Assembly: GCA_943329165.2 (NCBI GenBank)
Contig: CALQCV020000090.1
Coordinates: 1-7,265, forward strand
Origin: Candidatus Nitrotoga sp. CP45
GTDB lineage: Bacteria > Bacteroidota > Bacteroidia > Flavobacteriales > Flavobacteriaceae
DNA: 7,265 nucleotides
Reading direction: 5' to 3'
This document shows, in pieces, positions 1 through 5,566 of this stretch. A program made the position numbers and the translations under genes. The notes below the pieces were generated by a model. It saw only the letters and a program-made list of their open reading frames with translations, did no database searches and had not been told where the DNA came from. Numbering within the stretch: position 1 is the first letter of the stretch; each line of letters begins with the position of its first letter.

Positions 1-471
1 CTTCTTCATATGATTGGCTATGACTTTAACCAATGCATTTTTCATTTCGCCATCTTCCCAACTGTTAGCTACATCAATCATATACTTGATGTTATTTCCA
101 TAAAAACGATATTTCGGGTTTTTTTGAGGATAGGCTAATCTTTCCGGTTTTAGATGAATTACATCTCTGGTCGGAATTGGATAAGGAGAATCAACATCCA
201 ATTTAAAATCGGACATGATAAAAATCTGATCCCATAATTTGTGCTGAAAATCAGGGACATCCCGCAAGTGTGGGTTTAGACTTCCCATGACTTGAATGAT
301 GTATTTTGCTGCTTGATTGCGCTTTTCCTTGTCTTCAATAACCGTGGCCTGATCAATCAGTTTTTGCAAATGGCGTCCATATTCCGGAATGATTAAATGC
401 GGCCGTTCTCCATTATATTCCAAATGATGGACTACCTCGTTTGCATTTTCTTTTATATATTTTTCTGGCAT
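1..471 (-). CDS. DUF4290 family protein, C-terminus cut off by window edge
   Basis: The reverse strand is open for 157 codons from an ATG at 471-469 to the window edge, so the protein continues beyond it. It begins MPEKYIKENANEVVHHLEYN. It continues with a basic, polar, mainly helical sequence that includes HLIIPEYGRHLQKLI, then QVMGSLNPHLRDVPDFQHKLWD and PYPIPTRDV. I recognise this pattern as the DUF4290 family, a cytoplasmic protein of about 200 residues found almost only in Bacteroidota and without an assigned function. No signal peptide or membrane segment is visible. The ATG overlaps the stop of the upstream DUF493 gene by one base (TAATG), so the two are probably co-transcribed and translationally coupled. 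The family call rests on memory of the pattern; the coding call is secure. Confidence 0.82.
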   Translation of the reverse strand, partial: MPEKYIKENANEVVHHLEYNGERPHLIIPEYGRHLQKLIDQATVIEDKEKRNQAAKYIIQVMGSLNPHLRDVPDFQHKLWDQIFIMSDFKLDVDSPYPIPTRDVIHLKPERLAYPQKNPKYRFYGNNIKYMIDVANSWEDGEMKNALVKVIANHMKK

Positions 472-755
472 TATAATGATATTATTCCTTCAATAGTAGA
501 TACTTCTATGTACTTTTCAATAACATGTTCCGGACTTTCCATCATCACGTTTATTGAAACACTCGTATATTTTGCGGTTTTTGATTGTTTGGTATGAATT
601 ACAGCTCCTATATTATCAAAAGCATTTTCAACTTCTTCAATTTTTTTGGGGCTTGTTGGCAAAATAAATTTATATAAATATTCACTAGGCCATGCCGAAG
701 TATTACTCAGTTCTTCCTTTAATCTGATATAAAATTCTTCTGTCTTCTTATCCAT
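471..755 (-). CDS. DUF493 family protein (YbeD-like)
   Basis: This small cytoplasmic protein of 94 residues starts MDKKTEEFYIRLKEELSNTS and ends STIEGIISL. The segment WPSEYLYKFILPTSPKKIEEVENAF followed by SKTAKYTSVSINVMMESPEHVIEKY resembles the DUF493/YbeD fold, an ACT-like small domain. E. coli YbeD sits next to lipoate genes, but its role is not established. I chose the ATG at 755-753. A longer reading opens at 776 and adds MFLFCLK, but that start overlaps a predicted -7 promoter box at 781-774 and the extra residues do not fit the family's beginning. The gene is the first of a two-gene minus-strand unit with DUF4290 (TAATG overlap) and is divergent from the ATPase gene. Confidence 0.8.
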   Translation of the reverse strand: MDKKTEEFYIRLKEELSNTSAWPSEYLYKFILPTSPKKIEEVENAFDNIGAVIHTKQSKTAKYTSVSINVMMESPEHVIEKYIEVSTIEGIISL

Positions 756-773
756 TTTTAAACAAAATAAAAA

Positions 774-781
774 CAAATATA
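774..781 (-). promoter_or_regulatory. predicted -7 promoter box for DUF493-DUF4290
   Basis: Read on the minus strand the sequence is TATATTTG, an exact match to the Bacteroidota -7 consensus TAnnTTTG. It lies 18 bases before the chosen ATG of the DUF493 gene, implying a leader of roughly 10-15 bases. No good -33 TTTG is present at the expected 19-base distance (minus-strand TCTA near 805-802), so the match is one-sided. An inverted repeat TAGAAT-TGG-ATTCTA at 801-815 overlaps the -33 position. Confidence 0.42.
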
Positions 782-863
782 CAGTATTGATTTTAGAATT
801 TAGAATTGGATTCTATGATTTCAAAAAAATAATTTTTATTACTAAAAATAATTCCCAATTCGC

Positions 864-895
864 TTTACATATTCTAATTAGTTTCAATAAATTTG
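864..895 (+). promoter_or_regulatory. predicted promoter of the ATPase gene
   Basis: TTTA at 864-867, 20 bases of spacer and TAAATTTG at 888-895 fit the Bacteroidota TTTG-N19-TAnnTTTG pattern, with the -7 box exact and one mismatch at -33. The last three bases of the -7 box are the TTG codon at 893-895. If this promoter is the one used, transcription starts near 899-903 and that TTG cannot be the start codon. This favours the TTG at 914. Confidence 0.5.
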
Positions 896-913
896 AGCCT
901 TATTTCAAAAATC

Positions 914-1450
914 TTGGAAAAAGAAATTATAGTCATTATCGGTGGTCCAGGAACTGGAAAAACAACAATCATCGACGGATTAGTATCCAAAGGACATTGT
1001 TGTTATCCGGAAATTTCACGCGAAATAACGTTAGAAGCAAAAAAACAAGGAATAGAACAATTGTTTCTTGAAAAACCATTGCTATTTAGCGAATTACTTT
1101 TAGAAGGAAGAAAAAAACAATACAACAGCGCAATTGCCGAACCACATCCTAAGGTTTTTATCGATCGTGGCATTCCGGATGTTCTGGCTTATATGCATTA
1201 CATTGGCGACAGTTATCCTGCCTTTTTTGATGAAGCTTGCAGAGAACACAAATATTCCAAAATTTTCATACTTCCGCCTTGGGAAGAAATTTACGAGAGC
1301 GATGATGCGCGTTATGAAAACTTTGAACAGGCGAAACTAATATACAATCACCTTGCCGAAACCTATCAAAAGTACGGCTATGACCTAATTGAAGTCCCGC
1401 GCGGAACGGTTGAAGAACGTATTCAGTTTATATTTAAACATCTGTCATAA
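914..1450 (+). CDS. AAA/P-loop ATPase, probable nucleotide-kinase-like protein (AAA_28 type)
   Basis: This is a 178-residue P-loop protein with a Walker A motif IIGGPGTGKTT very near the N-terminus (about residues 8-18). It has a Walker B-like VFIDRGIPD (Asp about residue 84) and a late segment LPPWEEIYESDDARYENF rich in acidic and Arg residues. This arrangement matches the AAA_28 group of small ATPases, which resemble NadR/thymidylate-kinase folds; the substrate is unknown. The reading frame has no ATG: a stop lies at 875-877 and the first candidates are TTG at 893 and TTG at 914. I prefer 914 because it gives MEKEIIVIIGGPG, a normal length ahead of the P-loop, and because 893 lies inside a predicted -7 box; the longer form would be 185 residues. 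It is divergent from DUF493 and 99 bases upstream of recQ. Confidence 0.83.
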   Translation: MEKEIIVIIGGPGTGKTTIIDGLVSKGHCCYPEISREITLEAKKQGIEQLFLEKPLLFSELLLEGRKKQYNSAIAEPHPKVFIDRGIPDVLAYMHYIGDSYPAFFDEACREHKYSKIFILPPWEEIYESDDARYENFEQAKLIYNHLAETYQKYGYDLIEVPRGTVEERIQFIFKHLS

Positions 1451-1457
1451 TACACTT

Positions 1458-1472
1458 TTGCTGTAACAGCAA
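1458..1472. promoter_or_regulatory. 15-bp palindrome upstream of recQ promoter
   Basis: TTGCTGT, a single A, then ACAGCAA form a perfect inverted repeat centred on 1465. It begins 8 bases after the ATPase stop codon and ends 15 bases before the predicted recQ -7 box. No T-tract follows on the plus strand, so it is a poor intrinsic terminator. A dimeric repressor site centred about 35 bases before the recQ transcription start is a reasonable alternative. There is no direct evidence for either role. Confidence 0.35.
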
Positions 1473-1487
1473 CACAATCTTATTTTA

Positions 1488-1495
1488 TATCTTTG
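1488..1495 (+). promoter_or_regulatory. predicted -7 promoter box for recQ-fmt
   Basis: TATCTTTG is an exact TAnnTTTG match 54 bases before the recQ start codon. The only upstream TTTG (1457-1460) is 27 bases away, longer than the usual 19 or so, so the -33 part is weak. Transcription from here would begin near 1499-1502, placing the GC-richer repeat at 1511-1535 inside the recQ leader. Confidence 0.4.
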
Positions 1496-1510
1496 ATTCA
1501 ATAATAACAT

Positions 1511-1535
1511 GTCACCCTGAGCGCAGTCGAAGGGC
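1511..1535 (+). repeat. dispersed GC-richer repeat in the recQ leader
   Basis: The 25-base segment from GTCACCCTGAG to TCGAAGGGC stands out by GC content from its A/T-rich surroundings. I recognise it from memory as a short interspersed intergenic sequence common in Flavobacterium and other bacteria; this was not searched. Its core at 1515-1534 can fold as CCCT/AGGG closing two tandem G-A mismatches and a G-C pair, with a six-base loop (1522-1527). It lies 15 bases before the recQ start codon. Its function is unknown. Confidence 0.6.
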
Positions 1536-1549
1536 ATAATAAACATCAT

Positions 1550-3457
1550 TTGAGTAAAGCTTTAGAAATCCTGCAACAATACTGGAAACACGATACCTTT
1601 CGCGAGCCGCAGGAGGAAATCATTAATTCGGTAATGGAGGGAAAAGACACTTTTGCACTAATGCCAACCGGTGGTGGAAAATCTATTTGCTTTCAGGTGC
1701 CAGCTATAATGCAGGAAGGAATTTGCCTTGTCATTTCGCCATTAATTGCGTTGATGCGTGACCAAGTTGAAAACCTACAAAAAAAAGGAATCAAAGCCAT
1801 TGCTTTAACCGGAGGAATTTATCACGATGCCATTATTGATTTGTTAGATAATTGCCAATTCGGAAATTATAAATTCTTATATCTTTCACCCGAGCGATTG
1901 CAAAGCGATTGGATTTTAGAACGCGTCAAAAACCTGCCTATAAACCTCATCGCTATTGATGAAGCGCATTGTGTATCGCAATGGGGACATGACTTTCGTC
2001 CGGCTTATTTAAAGATTGTACAATTAAAAGAATATTTTCCGAAAGTTCCTTTTTTGGCATTGACCGCTTCGGCAACTGAGAGAGTGAAAGAAGATATTGT
2101 TACACAACTGAAACTTGATAATCCGCAGGTTTTTTCAAAATCATTTTACAGAGCCAATATTGCCTATATGGTTTTTGAAACCGAAGATAAGCTCCATCTT
2201 TTGCAACAAATTTTAAAAAAGAATCCGCAACCTTCTATTATATATGTGACCAACAGGAAAAGCTGTTTGGAGACAGTTCATCAATTAGAAAGCCATGGAT
2301 TTACTGCGACGTATTATCATGGTGGATTGTCTTCCAAAGAGAAAGAAAAACATATGACCCTTTGGATGGAAGAAAAAGTACAAGTGATTGTTGCTACGAA
2401 TGCTTTTGGAATGGGAATAGACAAAGCCAATGTGAAAACCATTATCCATTTGCATTTGCCTCAAAATCTGGAAAACTATTATCAGGAAGCTGGTCGCGCC
2501 GGAAGAGATGGTGAAAAAGCATTTGCGATACTACTTAATAATCCATCGGATGTTTTGAATGCTGAAGCGCAATTTTTGAGTGTGTTGCCGGATAAGGCTT
2601 TTTTAAATTTGGTTTTTGCCAAATTGTGCAGTTTTTTTCAAATTGCGTATGGTGAAGGTATTGACGAACAATTTAGTTTTAATCTCAATCAGTTTTGTGC
2701 CAAATACAATTTTCCAATGCTAAAAACCTATAATGGCTTACAGTTTTTGGACAGACAAGGAGTAATTATTTTATCTCAGGAATTTTCAGAAAAAGTCAGC
2801 ATTCAGTTTATTATTCCCTCTAAGGAAGTGATTCGGTATATGAGTTTGAACCCAAATGATGAGGAAATTATATTGACCATTCTCCGAACTTATCCCGGAA
2901 TTTACGATATGCAAACGGCTTTCAATCCGACTTTGATTGCCAAGAAATCGAATAGCACTGAAAAAATGGTGCTTTTACTTTTGCAAAAATTAAATGACAA
3001 GCAAGTCATTGATTTGATTGCCAAAAATAACGATGCCACGATTACCTTTAATGAAGTTCGGGAAGATGAACGCACCATTAACAGAGTATCAAAACATCTG
3101 GAAGCACAAAACAAATTAAAAACCGAACAGCTTCAAGCGGTCCTATATTATAGTAGAGAAACTAAAACCTGCAAACAGAAATTGCTAATGCAGTATTTTG
3201 GAGAAACCATAAATAACGATTGTGGTGTTTGCTCCTATTGTATTTCCAAAAACAAAAAGAAGCAAAACCCGGAAACGATTTCTGAAAAAATTATTGATTT
3301 ATTGAAAATGCAAGACTTCAATTCAAGAGATATTCAAAAGTTAACTAAACTTTCGAAAGACGATGTTATCTTTGCGCTGCAAGAGTTGTTGGAAAAAGGA
3401 ACCATCAGCATTAATTCGAATAATTTATATTCATTAAAGAAAATACTGAACTTCTGA
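1550..3457 (+). CDS. recQ: RecQ-family ATP-dependent DNA helicase
   Basis: This 635-residue superfamily 2 helicase unwinds DNA 3'-5' in recombination and replication-fork repair. All core motifs are visible: motif 0 FREPQEEII (17-25), Walker A MPTGGGKS (38-45), ISPLIALMRDQV, DEAH (137-140) followed by the RecQ loop CVSQWGHDFRP, LALTASA, ATNAFGMGID and QEAGRAGRDG (312-321). A zinc site follows with Cys541, 558, 561 and 564 in the C-x16-C-x2-C-x2-C spacing of E. coli RecQ. The last 60 residues look like a winged helix, and I see no HRDC domain. Unlike E. coli RecQ, about 195 residues separate the core (to about 345) from the zinc site. The start is TTG: no ATG is in frame after the stop at 1505-1507, and the next Met (29) would lose motif 0. 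fmt follows after 31 bases, so the two are probably one operon. Confidence 0.95.
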   Translation: MSKALEILQQYWKHDTFREPQEEIINSVMEGKDTFALMPTGGGKSICFQVPAIMQEGICLVISPLIALMRDQVENLQKKGIKAIALTGGIYHDAIIDLLDNCQFGNYKFLYLSPERLQSDWILERVKNLPINLIAIDEAHCVSQWGHDFRPAYLKIVQLKEYFPKVPFLALTASATERVKEDIVTQLKLDNPQVFSKSFYRANIAYMVFETEDKLHLLQQILKKNPQPSIIYVTNRKSCLETVHQLESHGFTATYYHGGLSSKEKEKHMTLWMEEKVQVIVATNAFGMGIDKANVKTIIHLHLPQNLENYYQEAGRAGRDGEKAFAILLNNPSDVLNAEAQFLSVLPDKAFLNLVFAKLCSFFQIAYGEGIDEQFSFNLNQFCAKYNFPMLKTYNGLQFLDRQGVIILSQEFSEKVSIQFIIPSKEVIRYMSLNPNDEEIILTILRTYPGIYDMQTAFNPTLIAKKSNSTEKMVLLLLQKLNDKQVIDLIAKNNDATITFNEVREDERTINRVSKHLEAQNKLKTEQLQAVLYYSRETKTCKQKLLMQYFGETINNDCGVCSYCISKNKKKQNPETISEKIIDLLKMQDFNSRDIQKLTKLSKDDVIFALQELLEKGTISINSNNLYSLKKILNF

Positions 3458-3470
3458 AATGAATTCAGAA
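3452..3470 (+). other. hairpin at the recQ-fmt junction
   Basis: TTCTGAA (3452-3458) and TTCAGAA (3464-3470) are perfect inverted repeats with a 5-base loop, and the 5' arm contains the recQ stop codon. No T-tract follows, so it is not an intrinsic terminator. At the RNA level it could affect mRNA processing or stability between the two cistrons. Chance is possible in such A/T-rich sequence. Confidence 0.3.
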
Positions 3471-3488
3471 TAAATAAATTCAGCATAT

Positions 3489-4436
3489 ATGGAAAAATTA
3501 CGCATTGTTTTTATGGGAACACCAGAGTTTGCTGTTGGTATTCTGGATACAATAATCAAAAACAATTATGAAGTTGTTGGTGTCATTACAGCTGCAGATA
3601 AACCTGCCGGTCGTGGCCAAAAGATTAAGTATTCGGCAGTGAAAGAATATGCGTTGGAGAACAACTTAAAATTATTACAACCTACCAATCTAAAAGACGA
3701 AACTTTTTTAGCCGAATTAAAATCGCTTGATGCCAATCTACAGGTTGTTGTTGCCTTTAGAATGTTGCCGGAAGCTGTTTGGAAAATGCCAAAACTGGGG
3801 ACCTTTAATCTTCATGCATCCCTGTTGCCAAACTATCGAGGTGCTGCGCCAATCAATTGGGCGATTATCAATGGTGAAACAAAAACCGGCGTTACTACGT
3901 TTTTTATAGATGACAAGATTGATACCGGTGCTATGATTTTAAATGCAACAATCGGAATCAGTTCCAATGAAAGTGCCGGAGAACTTCATGATAGGCTTAT
4001 GGCTTTAGGAAGTGAAGCTGTTGTAGAAACTTTGGCTTTGATTGAAAAAGGAAATGTTCAGACAACTATCCAACAAGATATTTCTGAAATTAAAACAGCC
4101 TATAAGCTCAATAGAGAAAACTGTAAAATTGATTGGACCAAACCAGCAACTGAAATTCATAATTTGATACGCGGTTTGTCACCTTATCCATCGGCTTGGT
4201 GTTTCTTTAAAGATAAAGAACAAGAATGGAATATTAAAATCTATGAAGCAAAGATTATTAATGAAAAACACTCTTTTACTATTGGACAAATAATTACTTC
4301 CAAAAAGGAAATTAAGATTGCTGTGAAAGATGGCTTTATCGAAATCTTAAGTATCCAATTTCCAGGGAAGAAAAAAATGCAGGCAAATGAGCTCCTAAAT
4401 GGAATTGCTTTTTCAGAAAGAGCGCAAGCAGAATAA
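3489..4436 (+). CDS. fmt: methionyl-tRNA formyltransferase
   Basis: This enzyme transfers a formyl group from 10-formyltetrahydrofolate to Met on initiator tRNA, giving the fMet-tRNA used to start translation. The 315-residue length is normal for the family. The N-terminal catalytic domain opens with LRIVFMGTPEFAV and carries the folate-enzyme signature around SLLPNYRGAAPINWAI. The catalytic triad is present as Asn107, His109 (FNLHASLLP) and Asp145 (DDKIDTG), equivalent to N109, H111 and D147 of E. coli Fmt. The C-terminal tRNA-binding domain starts around residue 205 (NRENCKIDWTKPATEIHNLIRGLSPYPSAW). The ATG at 3489 lies just ahead of the conserved LRIVF strand. It follows recQ by 31 bases with no visible promoter of its own, so it is probably transcribed from the recQ side. 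No clear intrinsic terminator follows it. Confidence 0.97.
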   Translation: MEKLRIVFMGTPEFAVGILDTIIKNNYEVVGVITAADKPAGRGQKIKYSAVKEYALENNLKLLQPTNLKDETFLAELKSLDANLQVVVAFRMLPEAVWKMPKLGTFNLHASLLPNYRGAAPINWAIINGETKTGVTTFFIDDKIDTGAMILNATIGISSNESAGELHDRLMALGSEAVVETLALIEKGNVQTTIQQDISEIKTAYKLNRENCKIDWTKPATEIHNLIRGLSPYPSAWCFFKDKEQEWNIKIYEAKIINEKHSFTIGQIITSKKEIKIAVKDGFIEILSIQFPGKKKMQANELLNGIAFSERAQAE

Positions 4437-4483
4437 GGACTCAGAGCTCATTTCAAATAAAAAAATAGATAAAACACACAGGT

Positions 4484-4580
4484 TTATCAACAAATGAACT
4501 AAGTTATTAACAAATATTTGAAAAAAAGACGAAAACGCTTGTGCGGTAAGGAATTCCTATTAAATTTGTTATTATTAACA
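4484..4580 (+). repeat. three TTATYAACA motifs around the HU promoter
   Basis: TTATCAACA (4484-4492), TTATTAACA (4504-4512) and TTATTAACA (4572-4580) lie in the same orientation in the 176-base fmt-HU gap. Each is followed by AA. The first two start 20 bases apart, about two helical turns, and sit upstream of the -33 box; the third lies just after the -7 box. TTATCAACA differs by one base from the DnaA box TTATCCACA and the others by two. They may be protein-binding sites or A/T-rich chance. Confidence 0.3.
4538..4568 (+). promoter_or_regulatory. predicted HU gene promoter
   Basis: CTTG at 4538-4541, exactly 19 bases of spacer, and TAAATTTG at 4561-4568 match the Bacteroidota TTTG-N19-TAnnTTTG promoter with one mismatch in total. 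The implied start near 4572-4576 gives a leader of about 37-41 bases that is almost entirely A/T with no Shine-Dalgarno site. That is common for strongly expressed genes in this phylum. Confidence 0.68.
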
Positions 4581-4612
4581 AAATTTTTAACCAACAATTA
4601 ATAACTAAAATT

Positions 4613-4885
4613 ATGAACAAATCAGAATTAATCGATGCGATTGCAGCTGACGCAGGAGTAACAAAAGCAGCAGCTAAATTAGCTTTAGAATCATTTTTAG
4701 GTAACGTAAGCGGTACTTTGAAAAAAGGTGGAAGAGTATCTTTAGTAGGATTCGGATCTTGGTCAGTATCTAAAAGAGCTGCAAGAGATGGAAGAAATCC
4801 TCAAACAGGAAAAACAATCAAAATTGCTGCTAAGAATGTAGTTAAATTCAAAGCAGGAGCAGATTTAGACGGAGCAGTAAACTAA
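4613..4885 (+). CDS. HU family DNA-binding protein
   Basis: This 90-residue, basic, histone-like protein dimerises and bends DNA, helping to compact the nucleoid. The N-terminal helices are MNKSELIDAIAADAGVTKAAAKLALESFL. Then come the beta saddle GGRVSLVGFGSWSVSKRAARD and the DNA-wrapping arm GRNPQTGKTIKIAAKNVVKF. The RNPQTG segment holds the proline that intercalates in the minor groove. The length equals that of the classic HU/IHF family. It is a stand-alone cistron with its own promoter (4538-4568) and a strong hairpin terminator (4908-4938). Codon choice is restricted (GCA/GCT, GGA/GGT, AGA) and the start context AAAATTATG is A-rich, both consistent with high expression. The sequence alone does not say whether it forms a homodimer or pairs with another HU paralogue. 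Confidence 0.96.
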   Translation: MNKSELIDAIAADAGVTKAAAKLALESFLGNVSGTLKKGGRVSLVGFGSWSVSKRAARDGRNPQTGKTIKIAAKNVVKFKAGADLDGAVN

Positions 4886-4907
4886 TAATTTAGTCCTTCT
4901 GATATAC

Positions 4908-4938
4908 AAAAGCCATTCGCATAACGAATGGCTTTTTT
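4908..4938 (+). terminator. intrinsic terminator after the HU gene
   Basis: AGCCATTCG (4911-4919), the 5-base loop CATAA and CGAATGGCT (4925-4933) form a perfect 9-bp stem. Three more A-T pairs (4908-4910 with 4934-4936) extend it, and the 3' arm runs into a T6 tract ending at 4938. It begins 22 bases after the HU stop codon and separates HU from the yqgE-like gene. Confidence 0.92.
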
Positions 4939-5005
4939 GTTTTTAACTTACAAAAATTTGGAAAATCATTTTTTTTTAAGGAGCTTTAGTAAAAATTAAT
5001 TCAAA

Positions 5006-5566
5006 ATGATTACAGAAAAATTAGAAAAAGGACATTTGTTAATAGCCGAACCGTCTATTATTGGTGATTTATCTTTTAATAGATCTGTAATTTTATTGGC
5101 GGATCATACTTCTGAGGGTTCCGTCGGATTCATTTTAAACAAACCACTCAAATACACTATTAAAGATTTACTTCCTGAAGTTGAATCCAATTTCAAGATT
5201 TATAATGGTGGTCCGGTAGAGCAAGACAATTTATATTTTATTCATAATGTTCCTGATTTGATTCCCAATAGTATTGAAATATCAAAAGGAATATTTTGGG
5301 GTGGCGATTTTGAATTCACCAAAGAATTAATCAATGCCGGTGTTATAAAGAAAAAAAATATCCGCTTCTTTTTGGGTTACACTGGTTGGGATGCAGCGCA
5401 ACTAGAAAATGAGATGCAAGTCAAATCCTGGATTTTGATAAAAAATAATTACGAAAACAAAATTCTCGGGAAAGCCTCTGTCCATTTTTGGAAAGAGAAA
5501 ATTGTTGAATTAGGAGGCGATTACCTTATTTGGTCTAATGCTCCTGAAAATCCCATATTGAATTAA
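5006..5566 (+). CDS. YqgE/AlgH family protein
   Basis: This 186-residue cytoplasmic protein is of full family length. It shows the conserved blocks GHLLIAEPSIIGDLSFNRSV, GSVGFILNKPL, YNGGPVEQDNLYFIH and FFLGYTGWDAAQLENEM. The family is widespread; a Pseudomonas member was named AlgH from alginate regulation, but no biochemical activity is established. The ATG is fixed by an in-frame TAA at 4997-4999. AAGGAG at 4978-4983 looks like a Shine-Dalgarno site but lies 22 bases upstream, too far to serve this ATG. A weak -7-like AAAATTTG occurs at 4953-4960 after the HU terminator. The stop codon shares the palindrome TTAA (5563-5566) with the stop of the convergent aminotransferase gene, so no intergenic terminator exists between them. 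Confidence 0.93.
   Translation: MITEKLEKGHLLIAEPSIIGDLSFNRSVILLADHTSEGSVGFILNKPLKYTIKDLLPEVESNFKIYNGGPVEQDNLYFIHNVPDLIPNSIEISKGIFWGGDFEFTKELINAGVIKKKNIRFFLGYTGWDAAQLENEMQVKSWILIKNNYENKILGKASVHFWKEKIVELGGDYLIWSNAPENPILN

Noticed and set aside
397..597. 66-codon plus-strand open frame, hydrophobic
   Set aside because: It is antisense to DUF4290 and DUF493, both of which look like real proteins. Its hydrophobic composition is what the reverse complement of A/T-rich coding sequence gives.
787..1071. 94-codon plus-strand open frame at the start of the ATPase gene
   Set aside because: It overlaps the P-loop coding region in another frame, and its product (RNYSHYRWSRNWKNNNHRR and so on) has no plausible domain.
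1134..1340. 68-codon open frame inside the ATPase gene
   Set aside because: It is an out-of-frame shadow of a conserved P-loop protein.
2902..3114. 70-codon minus-strand open frame inside recQ
   Set aside because: It is antisense to the well-supported RecQ linker region, with no recognisable protein and no promoter.
3727..3909. 60-codon open frame inside fmt
   Set aside because: It is out of frame over the Fmt catalytic motifs and is clearly a shadow.
4484..4580. Origin of replication with DnaA boxes upstream of HU
   Set aside because: None of the motifs is an exact DnaA box, and there is no dnaA or typical origin-associated gene nearby. It is kept only as a motif finding.
4978..4983. AAGGAG as a Shine-Dalgarno site for the yqgE-like gene
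   Set aside because: It is 22 bases from the ATG, no closer start codon exists, and this phylum rarely uses Shine-Dalgarno sites.
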